Assembly: GCF_016785085.1 (NCBI RefSeq)
Contig: NZ_JAENHO010000001.1
Span: 248,001 to 312,000 of the forward strand
From: Paractinoplanes lichenicola
Lineage (GTDB): Bacteria > Actinomycetota > Actinomycetes > Mycobacteriales > Micromonosporaceae
DNA length: 64,000 bases
Direction of reading: 5' to 3'
Positions 51,564 through 60,902 of the stretch are shown here, piece by piece (within the stretch, counting starts at the first letter, position 1; every line of letters begins with the position of its first letter). The position numbers and the translations under genes were made by a program. The notes beneath the pieces were generated by a model, which saw nothing but the letters and a program-made list of their open reading frames with translations, was not told the origin of the DNA and searched no databases.

Positions 51564-52436
51564 GTGCGGGCAGTGCGATTTCACGCGTACGGGGAACCCG
51601 GCGTGCTCACCGTGGAGGATGTGCCGGAACCGCACGCCGGGCCGCACGAGGTTCGGATCCGGGTGGCCGCCACCAGCGTGAACCCGATCGACTGGAAGAT
51701 CCGGGCCGGTCACCTGGCCGAGGCTGTCCCGACGCCGCTGCCCGCGATCCCGGGGGCCGACGCGGCCGGGGTCGTGGACGAGGTCGGTGACCAGGTGAGC
51801 GGCGTGCGGGCCGGCGACCGGGTGTTCGGGCTGACCCACGCCGGGGCGGCCGAGTTCGCGGTGCTGCCGTTCTCGGCCCGGCTGCCCGGCACGTGGTCGT
51901 TCGAGCAGGGGGCCGCGGCCGGGCTGGTCTCGGTGACGGCGATGGCCGGGCTCGAGGCGCTGGGCGAGCTCACCGGCCGCACGTTGCTCGTCGAGGGGGC
52001 GGCCGGCGGGGTCGGGTCGGCCGCCGTGCAGATCGCCGTGGCCCGGGGCGCTCGGGTGATCGGCCGGGCCCGCCCGGAGCACCACGACTATCTCCGTACG
52101 CTGGGGGCGTCGCCGGTCGCGTACGGGGAAACGCCGGACGGCATCGAGCTGGCGCTGGACACCGCGGGCGCGGGCACGCTGGCCGCCCTGATCGCGCTGA
52201 CCGGGGACGCCGCCCGCGTCGCGACGGTGGCCGACTACACCGCCGCCGCGCTCGGGGTGACCCTGGCCGAACCGCTGGCCAACGCGGCCGCGCACCTGGC
52301 CGAGGTGTCATGGCTGGGCCAGTCGGGCGACTACACGCCGCGGGTCGAGGCGAGCTATCCGCTGGAGAAGATCGCCGATGCCCACGCCCACGTCGAACGC
52401 GGTCACCGCCACGGCAAGATCGTCGTCATCGTCTAG
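51564..52436 (+). CDS. MDR family NADP-dependent oxidoreductase
   Basis: The 290-residue protein is a zinc-free medium-chain reductase of the quinone oxidoreductase type: ATSVNPIDWKIRAGH near residue 30, the PGADAAGVVDEVG segment and the nucleotide site LLVEGAAGGVGSAAVQIA near 137. The chain is somewhat shorter than the usual 310 residues. It probably reduces quinones or enones. It follows the Dabb gene closely and precedes the LAL regulator gene by 28 bp. Confidence 0.87.
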   Translation: MRAVRFHAYGEPGVLTVEDVPEPHAGPHEVRIRVAATSVNPIDWKIRAGHLAEAVPTPLPAIPGADAAGVVDEVGDQVSGVRAGDRVFGLTHAGAAEFAVLPFSARLPGTWSFEQGAAAGLVSVTAMAGLEALGELTGRTLLVEGAAGGVGSAAVQIAVARGARVIGRARPEHHDYLRTLGASPVAYGETPDGIELALDTAGAGTLAALIALTGDAARVATVADYTAAALGVTLAEPLANAAAHLAEVSWLGQSGDYTPRVEASYPLEKIADAHAHVERGHRHGKIVVIV

Positions 52437-52464
52437 AAATCGGCGATCAACTACCGTTTGCTCC

Positions 52465-55362
52465 ATGCAACCAGCCCCGCAGCGACCCGAGGCGCCCGCC
52501 AACCGCGACGGCGCACGCGTGGGCCAGGAGCTTTCCCGTACGCGCGAAGCCGGCACCCGGACACCCCGGGACAACGTGCGGGCGGGTCGTGACGGCGCGC
52601 TGGTCGGTCGGGAGGTGGAGGCGGGCCGGGTCGCTCAGCTGATCGCGGCCGCCTCCGCGGGCCAGGGCGGCGCGCTGGTGCTGACCGGCGAGGCGGGCAT
52701 CGGCAAGACCGCCCTGCTGGACCAGGCGGAGCAGGTCGCCACCGGTTTCCAGGTCGTGCAAGCGTCGGGGGCCGAGTTCGAGCAGGAATTTCCGTACGCC
52801 GCCCTGCATCAGCTCTGCGTGCCGATCCTGCACCATGCCGACGAGTTGCCGGACCGTCACCGCGAGGCGTTGCGGGTGGCGTTCGGGCTCGCGGCCGGCG
52901 TTCCCGATCCGTTCCGCGTGGGGCTGGCGGCGCTCGAACTCGTGGCCGCGGCCGCCCGCGAACGAACCCTGCTGTGCCTGATCGACGACGCGCAATGGCT
53001 CGACACCGCCTCGTCACGGGCCCTGGCTTTCCTGGCCCGCCGGATCGGCGCCGAACCGATCGCCATCCTGATCGCCGTCAGACAGTCGGCGCCCCATCAT
53101 GAGACGCCTCTGTACCTTTCCGTCTCGCGAGAAGAGACGGGCGTGGCAGCCGGCGAGATACCCGAAGCGGGCGCAAGGCAGCCGACTACTGGTGGCGAGT
53201 CGGTTGTCGGGGAGCAAAGTGCGCTGCCCACGCTCGCAGTCACCGGGCTCAGTGACGAGAGCGCCCGCCACCTTTTGACCGCCCGCAGCCCGTTCGCGCT
53301 CGATGAGCGGGTGCGGGACAGGCTCGTCGCCGAGGCCGGTGGCAACCCGCTCGCCCTGCTCGAGCTGCCCCTGGCCGGGGGCTTCGCGCTGCCCGCCACC
53401 GGGTCGGTGCCCAACCGCATCGAGCAGGCGTTCCAGTCCCGTCTCGACGGCCTCACCCGGGACGCCCGCCTGCTGCTGACCGTCGCCAGCGCCGAGCCGA
53501 CCGGCGATCCCACCCTGGTCTGGGCGGCCGCCGGTCGGCTCGGCGTCGAGCATGCGGGCGCCGACGCCGCGGCGGTCGAGCTGGCCGAGTTCGGCACCCG
53601 GGTCCGCTTCTGCCATCCGCTGGCCCGGTCGGCGGTCTATCGGGCCGCGAGCGCCCAGGACCGCCGTTCCGCCCACCGGGAACTGGCCGAGGTCACCGAC
53701 CCGGTCACCGCCCCCGACCGGCGGGCCTGGCATCGGGCCCAGGCCACCGTCACCCCGGACGCCGAGGTCGCCGACGACCTGCAGCGGTGCGCCGCGCGGG
53801 CCCAGGCCCGGGGCGGAGTGGCGGCCGCGGCGGCGTTCCTGCAGCGGGCGGCCGAGCTGTCGCCGGACGCCGACCGGCGGATCGACCGTACGTTGGAAGC
53901 GGCGCAGGCCTATCTGGAGGCGGGCAGCGGCGGCACGGCCGGCGAGCTGCTGACGACCGTCGAGACCGCCGGGCTGGACGGCGTCCGGCACGCCCGGGTC
54001 GAGCTGCTGCGCGGCCGGATCGCCTTCGCCCGGCCCGGCGACGGCAGCGGGCCCGCCCTGATGGCCGCGGGCGCCCGGCGGCTGTCGGTCCTGAACGCGG
54101 ATCGGGCTCGCGAGACCTACCTGGACGCGCTCGAGGCGACCCTGGCTGTCGGCCGGGGCGGCGGCTTCATCCCCGAGATCCTGGCCGCGGCCCGGTCAGC
54201 GCCGCCGGCGTCGGAGCCCGACCTGCTCGGGGCGTTGCTCTCGCTGGCCGCCGGGCAGTATCGGGTGGCGATCCCGATGCTGGCCGAGCTGCTGCACGCC
54301 GACCGCCGTCCCGCGTGGACCCTCCGGCCCGCCCTCGCCACGATGATCTCGACCGAGGTGTGGGATCCCCTGACGATCGCCGCCATCGCCGAGTGGCTGG
54401 TCAAACAGGGCCGCGAGTCGGGCTCACCGATGCTGTTGCGGCTCGGCCTGGCCCAGACCGCGACCGACGCGACGTTCACCGGCGACGTCGCCAAGGCCCT
54501 GGCCGCGCTGGCCGAGGAGGCGGCGATCGCGGACGCGGCCGGTGACCAGCCGCTGCTCTATCCGCGGCTGCAACTCTCAGCGTTGCGGGGTCGCCGCGAC
54601 GAGGCCCATGAGCTGCTCGCCGCGGCGGAGCGGGCCCGGACCGCCGACGGCAGCGGGCAGGTCACCAACGTCCACTGGACCACGGCCCTGCTCAACAACG
54701 GGCTGGGCGACTACCCGGCGGCCCTGGCGGCGGGTCGTGCGGCTACCGCCCCGGATGAGTTGTTCCTGGCCGGGATCGCGTCGGCCGAGCTGGTCGAGGC
54801 GGCCGTCCGCACCCGGGAACTCGACGTCGCCGCCGACGCGCTGGAGTCGATGACCGAGCGCACGCGGGCGAGCGGAACCGAGGCCGGGCGGGGCATCGCG
54901 GCGTACGCGCGGGGGCTCGTGACCGGCGTCGAGGAGCACTTCCGGGAGGCCGTCGAGTGCCTGGCCGAGACCCCGCTGACCCCGTACGAGGGTCGGGCGC
55001 ACCTGCTCTACGGCGAGTGGCTGCGGCGTCAGGGCCGGCGCAACGACGGCATCGAGCAGCTGCGCCGGGCCCACGACCTGCTCTCGGCGGCCGGGGCGGA
55101 GGGCTTCGCGCGACGGGCGGCCGACGAGCTGCGCGCCTCCGGCGTGGGCGTGCAGCCGCGGTCGGAGCGCTCCTTCGACAGCCTGACCGCGCAGGAGGCG
55201 GCGGTGGCCCGGCTGGTCGCGTCGGGCGCCACCTCGCAGGAGGCCGCCGTGCAGTTGTTCGTCAGCAAGCGCACCGTCGACGCCCACCTGCGCAACATCT
55301 TCCGTAAGCTCGGCGTCACCTCCCGCCGCCAGCTCAAGGATCACCCCGCGCTCACTGCCTAG
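52465..55362 (+). CDS. LAL-type LuxR regulator (large ATP-binding)
   Basis: The 965-residue regulator has a Walker A (GEAGIGKT, 75-82), a Walker B (LLCLIDDAQW near 172), a long helical repeat region and a C-terminal LuxR helix-turn-helix (LTAQEAAVARLVASGATSQEAA, then KRTVDAHLRNIFRKLGV). An unusual segment of about 45 residues (near 205-250, from PHHETPLYLS) interrupts the usual continuation of the ATPase domain, and its bases look unlike the flanks. LAL proteins often activate catabolic or secondary-metabolite genes. Its target is not evident; the neighbours are redox genes. Confidence 0.88.
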   Translation: MQPAPQRPEAPANRDGARVGQELSRTREAGTRTPRDNVRAGRDGALVGREVEAGRVAQLIAAASAGQGGALVLTGEAGIGKTALLDQAEQVATGFQVVQASGAEFEQEFPYAALHQLCVPILHHADELPDRHREALRVAFGLAAGVPDPFRVGLAALELVAAAARERTLLCLIDDAQWLDTASSRALAFLARRIGAEPIAILIAVRQSAPHHETPLYLSVSREETGVAAGEIPEAGARQPTTGGESVVGEQSALPTLAVTGLSDESARHLLTARSPFALDERVRDRLVAEAGGNPLALLELPLAGGFALPATGSVPNRIEQAFQSRLDGLTRDARLLLTVASAEPTGDPTLVWAAAGRLGVEHAGADAAAVELAEFGTRVRFCHPLARSAVYRAASAQDRRSAHRELAEVTDPVTAPDRRAWHRAQATVTPDAEVADDLQRCAARAQARGGVAAAAAFLQRAAELSPDADRRIDRTLEAAQAYLEAGSGGTAGELLTTVETAGLDGVRHARVELLRGRIAFARPGDGSGPALMAAGARRLSVLNADRARETYLDALEATLAVGRGGGFIPEILAAARSAPPASEPDLLGALLSLAAGQYRVAIPMLAELLHADRRPAWTLRPALATMISTEVWDPLTIAAIAEWLVKQGRESGSPMLLRLGLAQTATDATFTGDVAKALAALAEEAAIADAAGDQPLLYPRLQLSALRGRRDEAHELLAAAERARTADGSGQVTNVHWTTALLNNGLGDYPAALAAGRAATAPDELFLAGIASAELVEAAVRTRELDVAADALESMTERTRASGTEAGRGIAAYARGLVTGVEEHFREAVECLAETPLTPYEGRAHLLYGEWLRRQGRRNDGIEQLRRAHDLLSAAGAEGFARRAADELRASGVGVQPRSERSFDSLTAQEAAVARLVASGATSQEAAVQLFVSKRTVDAHLRNIFRKLGVTSRRQLKDHPALTA

Positions 55363-55425
55363 GCCGTACGGGATAGGCAACGGTTGCCGACGCGCGGAGG
55401 CGCGGCCGGGCGGCACCGTGGTGCG

Positions 55426-57219
55426 GTGCAAGCAATTCTGATCTATGTCGATCTCACGCTGGCGGTCCTGACACTGGTCGCCGCGCCCCTGGCCGGTGTC
55501 AAGGCGTCAAGGCTTTGGCTGTACGTCCTGGCCGGGCTGGCCGCGGGCCGCCTGCTCGTCGCAGTCCTGCTGCTGGTCACGGGCGGGCTGCTGCTGGCCG
55601 ACACCCGGCTCAGCGTGCAGGTGCCGCTCGCGGTGCTGCCGGCGGCCTGGGCGGCGTGGCGGGCCAGCCGGACGGCCGCGCACGTCGCCGCGGCGGGCTC
55701 GGTGCTGGCGGTCTGGTGGTTGCTGGCGCCGTTCGCCCCGCAGGACACGCCGCTCGTGCTGGCCGGTTCGGCGGCGGCGCTGGCGGCCATCGCCGGGCTC
55801 TCGATCGCGGTCGGCCGCTGGCGCGAGTCACGGACCCGGCTGTCCCGCCTGCCCTGGCTGACCACGGCCTTCCTGCTCGTGCCGGCGACCACCCTGGCCC
55901 TGGCCGGGCAGGCCAACGCGTCGGCGCCGGGCCACGACCACGGGGGTTCGGGACAGCTCAGCGTCGACCAGCTCACCGGGCCGCGCGAGCAGAAACCCGA
56001 CGTACGGGTGGCTCTGACCGCCGCCCGCACCCAGGTGCGTCTCGCGTCGGGCGCCACGGTGGACGGTCTGAGCTTCAACGGCACGTCGCCGGGGCCCGAG
56101 ATCCGGGTCCGCAAGGGCCAGCTGCTCGAGGTGACGCTGGTCAACACGAATGTCGAGGAGGGCGTGACCGTGCACTGGCACGGCGTGGACGTGCCCAACG
56201 CCGAGGACGGCGTGCCCGGGGTGACGCAGAACGCGGTCCCGCCCGGCGGCCGGCACGTCTACCGGTTCATCCCCAACCGGGCCGGCACGTTCTGGTATCA
56301 CACCCACCGCGACGGCCTCCTCAACGTCAAGAAAGGCCTGTTCGGCGCGCTGATCGTCGAGGACGGGCCGGCCTCCGGCGAGCTCGAGCGCACGGTCTTC
56401 ACCCACGCCTGGCCCGGCTCCGGCGGCGACGTCACCGCCCTCGACCGCGACGACCGGCCGGCCACCCAGGCCGCCGAGGCCGGGCAGAACGTTCGCCTGC
56501 GCGCGATCAACAGCTCCGAGGAGGCACAGCAAATTCGAGTTTCCGGTACGCCGTTCCACGTCGCCGCCATCGACGGCAACCCGGTCGAGGGGGCCACCCC
56601 GCTCGAACCCGGCACCACGCTGACCCTCGCGGCGGGCGGCCGCTACGACGTGACGTTCACGATGCCGGCCGGCCCGGTGACGGCGGCCCTCGCGAGCACC
56701 TCCCTCACGTTCGGTCAGGGCGGAGCGGCGCCGGAGGGTGACGGCGGGCAGTTCGACCCCCTGACGTACGGCTCCGGCTCGCCCCCGGCCGCCGAGGCGT
56801 ATCAACGGACGTACGACCTGCGCCTGGACGACGGTTTCGGGTTCAGCCAGGGCCGCCTGGGCTACGTGAGCAGCCTGATCAACGGCCGCCTCTACCCGGC
56901 CGTGCCGTCGCTGCAGGTCACCCGGGGCGACCGGGTCAGGGTGCGGATCGCCAGCCGCAGCATCATCAACCACCCGTTCCATCTGCACGGCCACCGCGTA
57001 CGGGTGCTCTCGCGCAACGGTGAGCCGGCGACCGGGAGCCCGTGGTGGACCGACACGCTCAACGTCGGCCGGGGCGAGCTGTACGAGATCGAGTTCGTGG
57101 CCGACAACCCCGGCATCTGGATGGACCACTGCCACAACTTCCAGCACGGCGCCAACGGGATGATCATGCATCTCGCGTACACGGGTGTCACGACGCCGTT
57201 CACGGACTTTCCCGAATGA
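55426..57219 (+). CDS. Membrane-anchored multicopper oxidase
   Basis: The 597-residue protein has four or five membrane helices in its first 165 residues, then an outer multicopper oxidase. Copper ligands are visible in HWHGVDV, FWYHTHRDG, HPFHLHGH and DHCHNFQHGANGM, the last with the type-1 Cys and both His. Most relatives are free or Tat-exported; here the membrane region anchors the enzyme. It may oxidise Cu(I), Mn(II) or phenols. GTG at 55426 is likely; TTG at 55384 is possible. The next gene starts within its stop codon. Confidence 0.87.
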   Translation: MQAILIYVDLTLAVLTLVAAPLAGVKASRLWLYVLAGLAAGRLLVAVLLLVTGGLLLADTRLSVQVPLAVLPAAWAAWRASRTAAHVAAAGSVLAVWWLLAPFAPQDTPLVLAGSAAALAAIAGLSIAVGRWRESRTRLSRLPWLTTAFLLVPATTLALAGQANASAPGHDHGGSGQLSVDQLTGPREQKPDVRVALTAARTQVRLASGATVDGLSFNGTSPGPEIRVRKGQLLEVTLVNTNVEEGVTVHWHGVDVPNAEDGVPGVTQNAVPPGGRHVYRFIPNRAGTFWYHTHRDGLLNVKKGLFGALIVEDGPASGELERTVFTHAWPGSGGDVTALDRDDRPATQAAEAGQNVRLRAINSSEEAQQIRVSGTPFHVAAIDGNPVEGATPLEPGTTLTLAAGGRYDVTFTMPAGPVTAALASTSLTFGQGGAAPEGDGGQFDPLTYGSGSPPAAEAYQRTYDLRLDDGFGFSQGRLGYVSSLINGRLYPAVPSLQVTRGDRVRVRIASRSIINHPFHLHGHRVRVLSRNGEPATGSPWWTDTLNVGRGELYEIEFVADNPGIWMDHCHNFQHGANGMIMHLAYTGVTTPFTDFPE

Positions 57220-58274
57220 CTCCCCTTCCTGAGAAAGAAGACGAAGCAGTGACCCTCGCGACCGAAATCGTTCTGCCGGGCATCGTGGAGCCCGACGGCC
57301 TGCAGGTCCGTACGCGTGAAGTGCCCGCCCCCGGCCCCGGCCAGGTCGTGCTGCACGCCGAGGCCACCGGCGTCTCGTTCGCCGAGCAGCAGATGCGCCG
57401 CGGCAAGTACTACGGCCAGCCGCCGTTCCCGTTCGTCCCCGGCTACGACGTGGTCGGCACCGTGGCCGCCGTGGGACCGGGCGTGAACTCCGCGCTGGTC
57501 GGGGGCCGCTACGCCGTGGTCACCAAGGTCGGCGCGTGGGCCAGCCACGTCACCGTGGACGCGGCCGACCTGGTCGCGGTGCCCGCCGGCGTCGACCCGG
57601 CCGCGGCCGAGACCGTGGTGGTCAACGGCGTCACCGCGTGGCAGATGCTGTTCCGGGTGGCCGAGGTGCGTACGGGGGGAACGATTGTGGTCCTCGGCGC
57701 CAACGGCGGGGTCGGCTCGACGCTGGTCCAGCTGGCCCGCCACGCCGGCATTCGAGTCATCGGCACGGCATCGTCGCGCCACCACCCGGCGGTCGAAAAG
57801 CTCGGCGCGATCCCGGTCGACTACCGCGACCCCGACATGGCGCGCCGGATCGCCGACCTGGTGCCCGACGGTGCCGACGCCGTATTCGACCACGTGGGCG
57901 GCGAGGGCCTCAAGCAGTCGTGGCACCTGCTCAACAAGCACGGCACGCTGGTCTCATACGGGATCGCGTCAATCAAGGACGAGCCCGGCTCGGCGCAGCT
58001 GGCCTACATGAAACTGTTCTCGCAACTGTTCGTATGGAACAACTCACCCAACGGCCGCAGCGCGAAGTTCTACAACTTCTGGGCCGGCCAGCGCAAACTC
58101 ACCACGTTCCGCGAGCGGCTGTCCACCGACCTGACGTCAGTCTTCAGCCTGCTGGCCGACGGCGTGATCACGCCCCAGATCGCGGCCACACTCCCCCTGA
58201 GCCAAGCCCCCGAAGCAATGAAACTAGCCGAGTCAGGCACAGTCACCGGCAAGGTCATCCTGCTCCGCGACTAA
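57216..58274 (+). CDS. Zinc-free MDR oxidoreductase
   Basis: The 352-residue protein is a medium-chain dehydrogenase/reductase with GYDVVGTVAAVGPGV near residue 75, the Rossmann site VVLGANGGVGSTLVQLA near 160 and the FDHVGGEGLKQSWHLL segment. Zinc ligands are not apparent, so it is probably a quinone/enone reductase. ATG at 57216 overlaps the oxidase stop (ATGA); GTG at 57249 would give a more usual N-terminus. A strong hairpin follows. Confidence 0.85.
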   Translation: MTPLPEKEDEAVTLATEIVLPGIVEPDGLQVRTREVPAPGPGQVVLHAEATGVSFAEQQMRRGKYYGQPPFPFVPGYDVVGTVAAVGPGVNSALVGGRYAVVTKVGAWASHVTVDAADLVAVPAGVDPAAAETVVVNGVTAWQMLFRVAEVRTGGTIVVLGANGGVGSTLVQLARHAGIRVIGTASSRHHPAVEKLGAIPVDYRDPDMARRIADLVPDGADAVFDHVGGEGLKQSWHLLNKHGTLVSYGIASIKDEPGSAQLAYMKLFSQLFVWNNSPNGRSAKFYNFWAGQRKLTTFRERLSTDLTSVFSLLADGVITPQIAATLPLSQAPEAMKLAESGTVTGKVILLRD

Positions 58275-58278
58275 GACC

Positions 58279-58312
58279 GAAGCGGCGGCGGTCAGGGGGC
58301 CGCCGCCGCTTC
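58279..58312 (+). terminator. Strong GC hairpin terminator
   Basis: GAAGCGGCGGCGG (58279-58291) and CCGCCGCCGCTTC (58300-58312) pair perfectly over 13 bp with an 8-base loop, 5 bp after the stop of the MDR gene. It closes the oxidase-MDR transcript. Confidence 0.8.
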
Positions 58313-58394
58313 CCCGCCGGCACGCCGTCCTCACTTCCGTCCGCCTCGACGCAGCCACCATGATCGACCGCCCCCGGCCCCCTGAGACGTTCCG

Positions 58395-59147
58395 CTAAGT
58401 GAGCCCGAGAACGGACAGCAGGAACGGGCTGTCCGCCTCAACCACGTCAGCCGGCGGTGGCACAGCGATGTCGGCCCGCAACCCGAAATGAGCGAAGGTG
58501 AACGTGGTCTTCCGATTCGCCGCGTCGCTGAGCCCGATCCCGGTGAACCGCCCCCGGTCGTCGAGGTCGACCCGCACCCTCAGCTTCCCGCCCTCCTTCA
58601 CCGCGAGCGTGCCCGCGAATGCCCGGTCACCGACCCGGCGAACGCCGGTGGCCCGGGACGCCGGATTGGCCAAGTTCCAGGGGAACGCGTCATTGAACAC
58701 GACCGAGTATTCGTGGCCGACAGGCAACGGCGTGCGGAGCCACCCGCCGGCAGCAAGCCGATCGGTCGTCTCCGGCGGCGCCGGCATCTCTGCCAATATG
58801 CTGCCGCTCACGCGCGTGTACACGACCTGCCCGACCCGCCGCACAACGAACTCCTTACCGACGATCTCCCAGTTCCGCGTCGCGGCATCGACCACGCCGG
58901 TGTAGTCAATCCGGTCGTTGACGCTGACCTGCGCGAACCGAGCCGATTCCCGGCCGAGGCTGGCTTTGGCCGCCGCGAGCGCAGCCGCAGGTTCAGACGG
59001 CACAGCGACGGGAGGCGGAGGTGCCTGGCTCGGGACGGCGCTTCCAGCCGTGGAGGCACCCGCCCCGGCGTCACTGCTTGCGGCATCACCGCAACCTGCA
59101 ACCACCAAACAAACGACCGCCGTGGCGATCCAGTGTCGTGCCCGCAT
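58395..59147 (-). CDS. Lipoprotein, LppX/LprG-like
   Basis: The 250-residue protein has a lipoprotein signal with lipobox VVAGC (Cys 19) and a low-complexity spacer (to about 48). The remaining 200 residues alternate beta strands and helices in the style of LppX/LprG-type outer lipid carriers (NWEIVGKEFVVRRVGQVVYTRVSGS, then YSVVFNDAFPWNLANP). Such proteins carry lipids across the envelope, but similarity here is structural guesswork. ATG at 59147 follows GGGGAG. Confidence 0.72.
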   Translation of the reverse strand: MRARHWIATAVVCLVVAGCGDAASSDAGAGASTAGSAVPSQAPPPPVAVPSEPAAALAAAKASLGRESARFAQVSVNDRIDYTGVVDAATRNWEIVGKEFVVRRVGQVVYTRVSGSILAEMPAPPETTDRLAAGGWLRTPLPVGHEYSVVFNDAFPWNLANPASRATGVRRVGDRAFAGTLAVKEGGKLRVRVDLDDRGRFTGIGLSDAANRKTTFTFAHFGLRADIAVPPPADVVEADSPFLLSVLGLT

Positions 59148-59407
59148 CCCGTGCTCCCCGTTCGACGACCTCGAAGAGGCGCACTGTAACGGCCCGCACG
59201 ACAACGCCCACCACGACCCGCACCTCACCGCAACCCAGCCGCTGGCCGCGCTGCCCTTCAGGCCCCCGATGACCGCTCGACACGGCTGGCGCCTGCCCGT
59301 CCCCGATGCCGCCAACACTTTGGACTGCGCCACCGGAAACGGCGGCCGGGCCACGATTGTGCGCTTGAGCCGGTTCTTCGCCGGGAAGGTGGCCCGCGCC
59401 TATCTGG

Positions 59408-60025
59408 TCAGCCGTTGAACTCGTTGACGCCGAGGGCGAAGTCCCAGTGGCCGACCCCGTTGGCGGCCAGGCCCATCGTGATCAGGCCCATTCCTTCCAG
59501 CCAGTGCGCCATCGGCAGGGCGCCGACGTCGAGGGGGCGCAGCCCGAGGCTTTCGATGAACGTCGCCACGGCCGCCTTGGATCGCGGGTCGTCGCCGGCC
59601 AGGAAGACGGTGGGGCGGCCCTTCTCGAGGACGCCGCGGAAGATGGTGTTGAACGCCTTGATCACGTGGGTGCCGGGCGGGGCGATCTTGGCGGCTTCCT
59701 GTGCGATAGAGGTCTCGGTGGCCAGGCCGTCGAAGGTGGCGTTGAACGTGTTGCTGATGTCGACGAGGGCCTTGCCCGCGAGTGCGTCCCCGAGCTCGGT
59801 GACGACCGGCAGGACGCCCTGGTAAAGCAGGGCCAGGATGACGATGTCCCCGGCCGGCGCGGCGCCCCATCGGCCCGTCGTCGCGCCGCCGCCGAGGGCC
59901 TGGGCCAGGCTCTCGGCCTTGGCCTGGTCGCGGCCCATGACTTCGACGGTGTTGCCGCCCGCCACCGCGAGCGCGCCGATGGTGGCGGCCATGTTTCCCG
60001 TACCGATAATGGTGATGGTGCTCAT
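59408..60025 (-). CDS. NADPH-dependent F420 reductase-like protein
   Basis: The 205-residue protein starts with a Rossmann site ITIIGTGNMAATIGALAVAGG and has the small-domain end of the F420:NADP oxidoreductase family (SLGLRPLDVGALPMAHWLEGMG). VDISNTFN and HVIKAFNTIF are family segments. Members move hydride between F420 and NADP or act as redox partners. It follows an SDR gene by 20 bp and is probably in one operon with it, both divergent from a LysR gene. Confidence 0.83.
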   Translation of the reverse strand: MSTITIIGTGNMAATIGALAVAGGNTVEVMGRDQAKAESLAQALGGGATTGRWGAAPAGDIVILALLYQGVLPVVTELGDALAGKALVDISNTFNATFDGLATETSIAQEAAKIAPPGTHVIKAFNTIFRGVLEKGRPTVFLAGDDPRSKAAVATFIESLGLRPLDVGALPMAHWLEGMGLITMGLAANGVGHWDFALGVNEFNG

Positions 60026-60045
60026 GACGTGTGCTCTTTTCGTCT

Positions 60046-60780
60046 CTAAATGGCGGTGGTGCCGCCGTCGGCCACCAGTTCCAGGCCGTTGACATAGCTG
60101 GAATCGTCGGAGGCGAGGAACAAAGCGACGGTGGCGATTTCCTCGGGGCGGCCCATCGCGCCGCGGGGAATGAGGGATTCGAATGCGGTGCGGGTCGCCT
60201 CGTCGAACAGTTCGGCCTGTTTGGCGGTGGCGACCTGGCCGGGGGTCAGCACGTTGACCCGGATCTTGCGGTCGCGCAGTTCGTTGAGCCAGACGCGGGC
60301 CCAGGCCTGCTGCACGGCCTTGCTGCCCGCGTAGAGGCTCCAGCCGGGGAAGGCGCCGAGCGAGGCGTTCGACCCGGTCATGAGGATCGAGCCGTGGTCG
60401 TTGATCAGCGGCAGGGCCTTCTGCACGGTGAACAGGGTGCCGCGCGCGTTGAGCCAGAACGCGCGCTCGAACTGCTCCTCGGTGATCTCGCCGAGGACGG
60501 CCGGCTCGCCCATCCCGGCGCTGGCCCACAGCACGTCGATCGAGCCCCGCTCGCGCTTGACCGTGTCGTACAGGCGGTCCAGGTCGGCCAGGTCGGCCGC
60601 GTCACCCTGAACTGCTGTGACATTACGGCCGATCCGCTCGACGGCCTCGTCCAGCACGTCCTGCCGCCGGGCCTGAATAAAGACGTGCGCTCCTTCCGCG
60701 ACGAACAGTTCGGCGCCGGCCAATGCCATTCCGGTCGACCCACCGGTGATTACCGCTGTCTTGCCGTCAAGCTTTCCCAC
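60046..60780 (-). CDS. SDR family oxidoreductase
   Basis: The 244-residue SDR has TAVITGGSTGMALAGAELF near residue 7 (a slightly unusual glycine loop), LWASAGMGEPAV in place of the common NNAG, the catalytic Ser in MTGSNASLGAF, and YAGSKAV with Tyr and Lys. Its start faces the LysR gene 122 bp away, and the shared 14-bp motif lies between, so the LysR probably regulates it. Confidence 0.87.
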   Translation of the reverse strand: MGKLDGKTAVITGGSTGMALAGAELFVAEGAHVFIQARRQDVLDEAVERIGRNVTAVQGDAADLADLDRLYDTVKRERGSIDVLWASAGMGEPAVLGEITEEQFERAFWLNARGTLFTVQKALPLINDHGSILMTGSNASLGAFPGWSLYAGSKAVQQAWARVWLNELRDRKIRVNVLTPGQVATAKQAELFDEATRTAFESLIPRGAMGRPEEIATVALFLASDDSSYVNGLELVADGGTTAI

Positions 60781-60837
60781 GATTGCTCCATCGCATGAAT
60801 GGTTCGGTTACTCCTCGAGAATGGCAGCGGCCGGAAT

Positions 60838-60851
60838 GGGCGTCCAAGACC
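60838..60851. promoter_or_regulatory. Shared LysR-promoter motif, copy 2
   Basis: The 14 bases GGGCGTCCAAGACC lie 51 bp before the LysR start at 60903 and 57 bp before the divergent SDR start. The identical sequence stands 58 bp before the LysR gene at 36810. Confidence 0.5.
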
Positions 60852-60902
60852 TTTTTCGGCGGCTGCGATACCCTCGGGGCATCGCCGGATCGGGGAGGCA
60901 CC

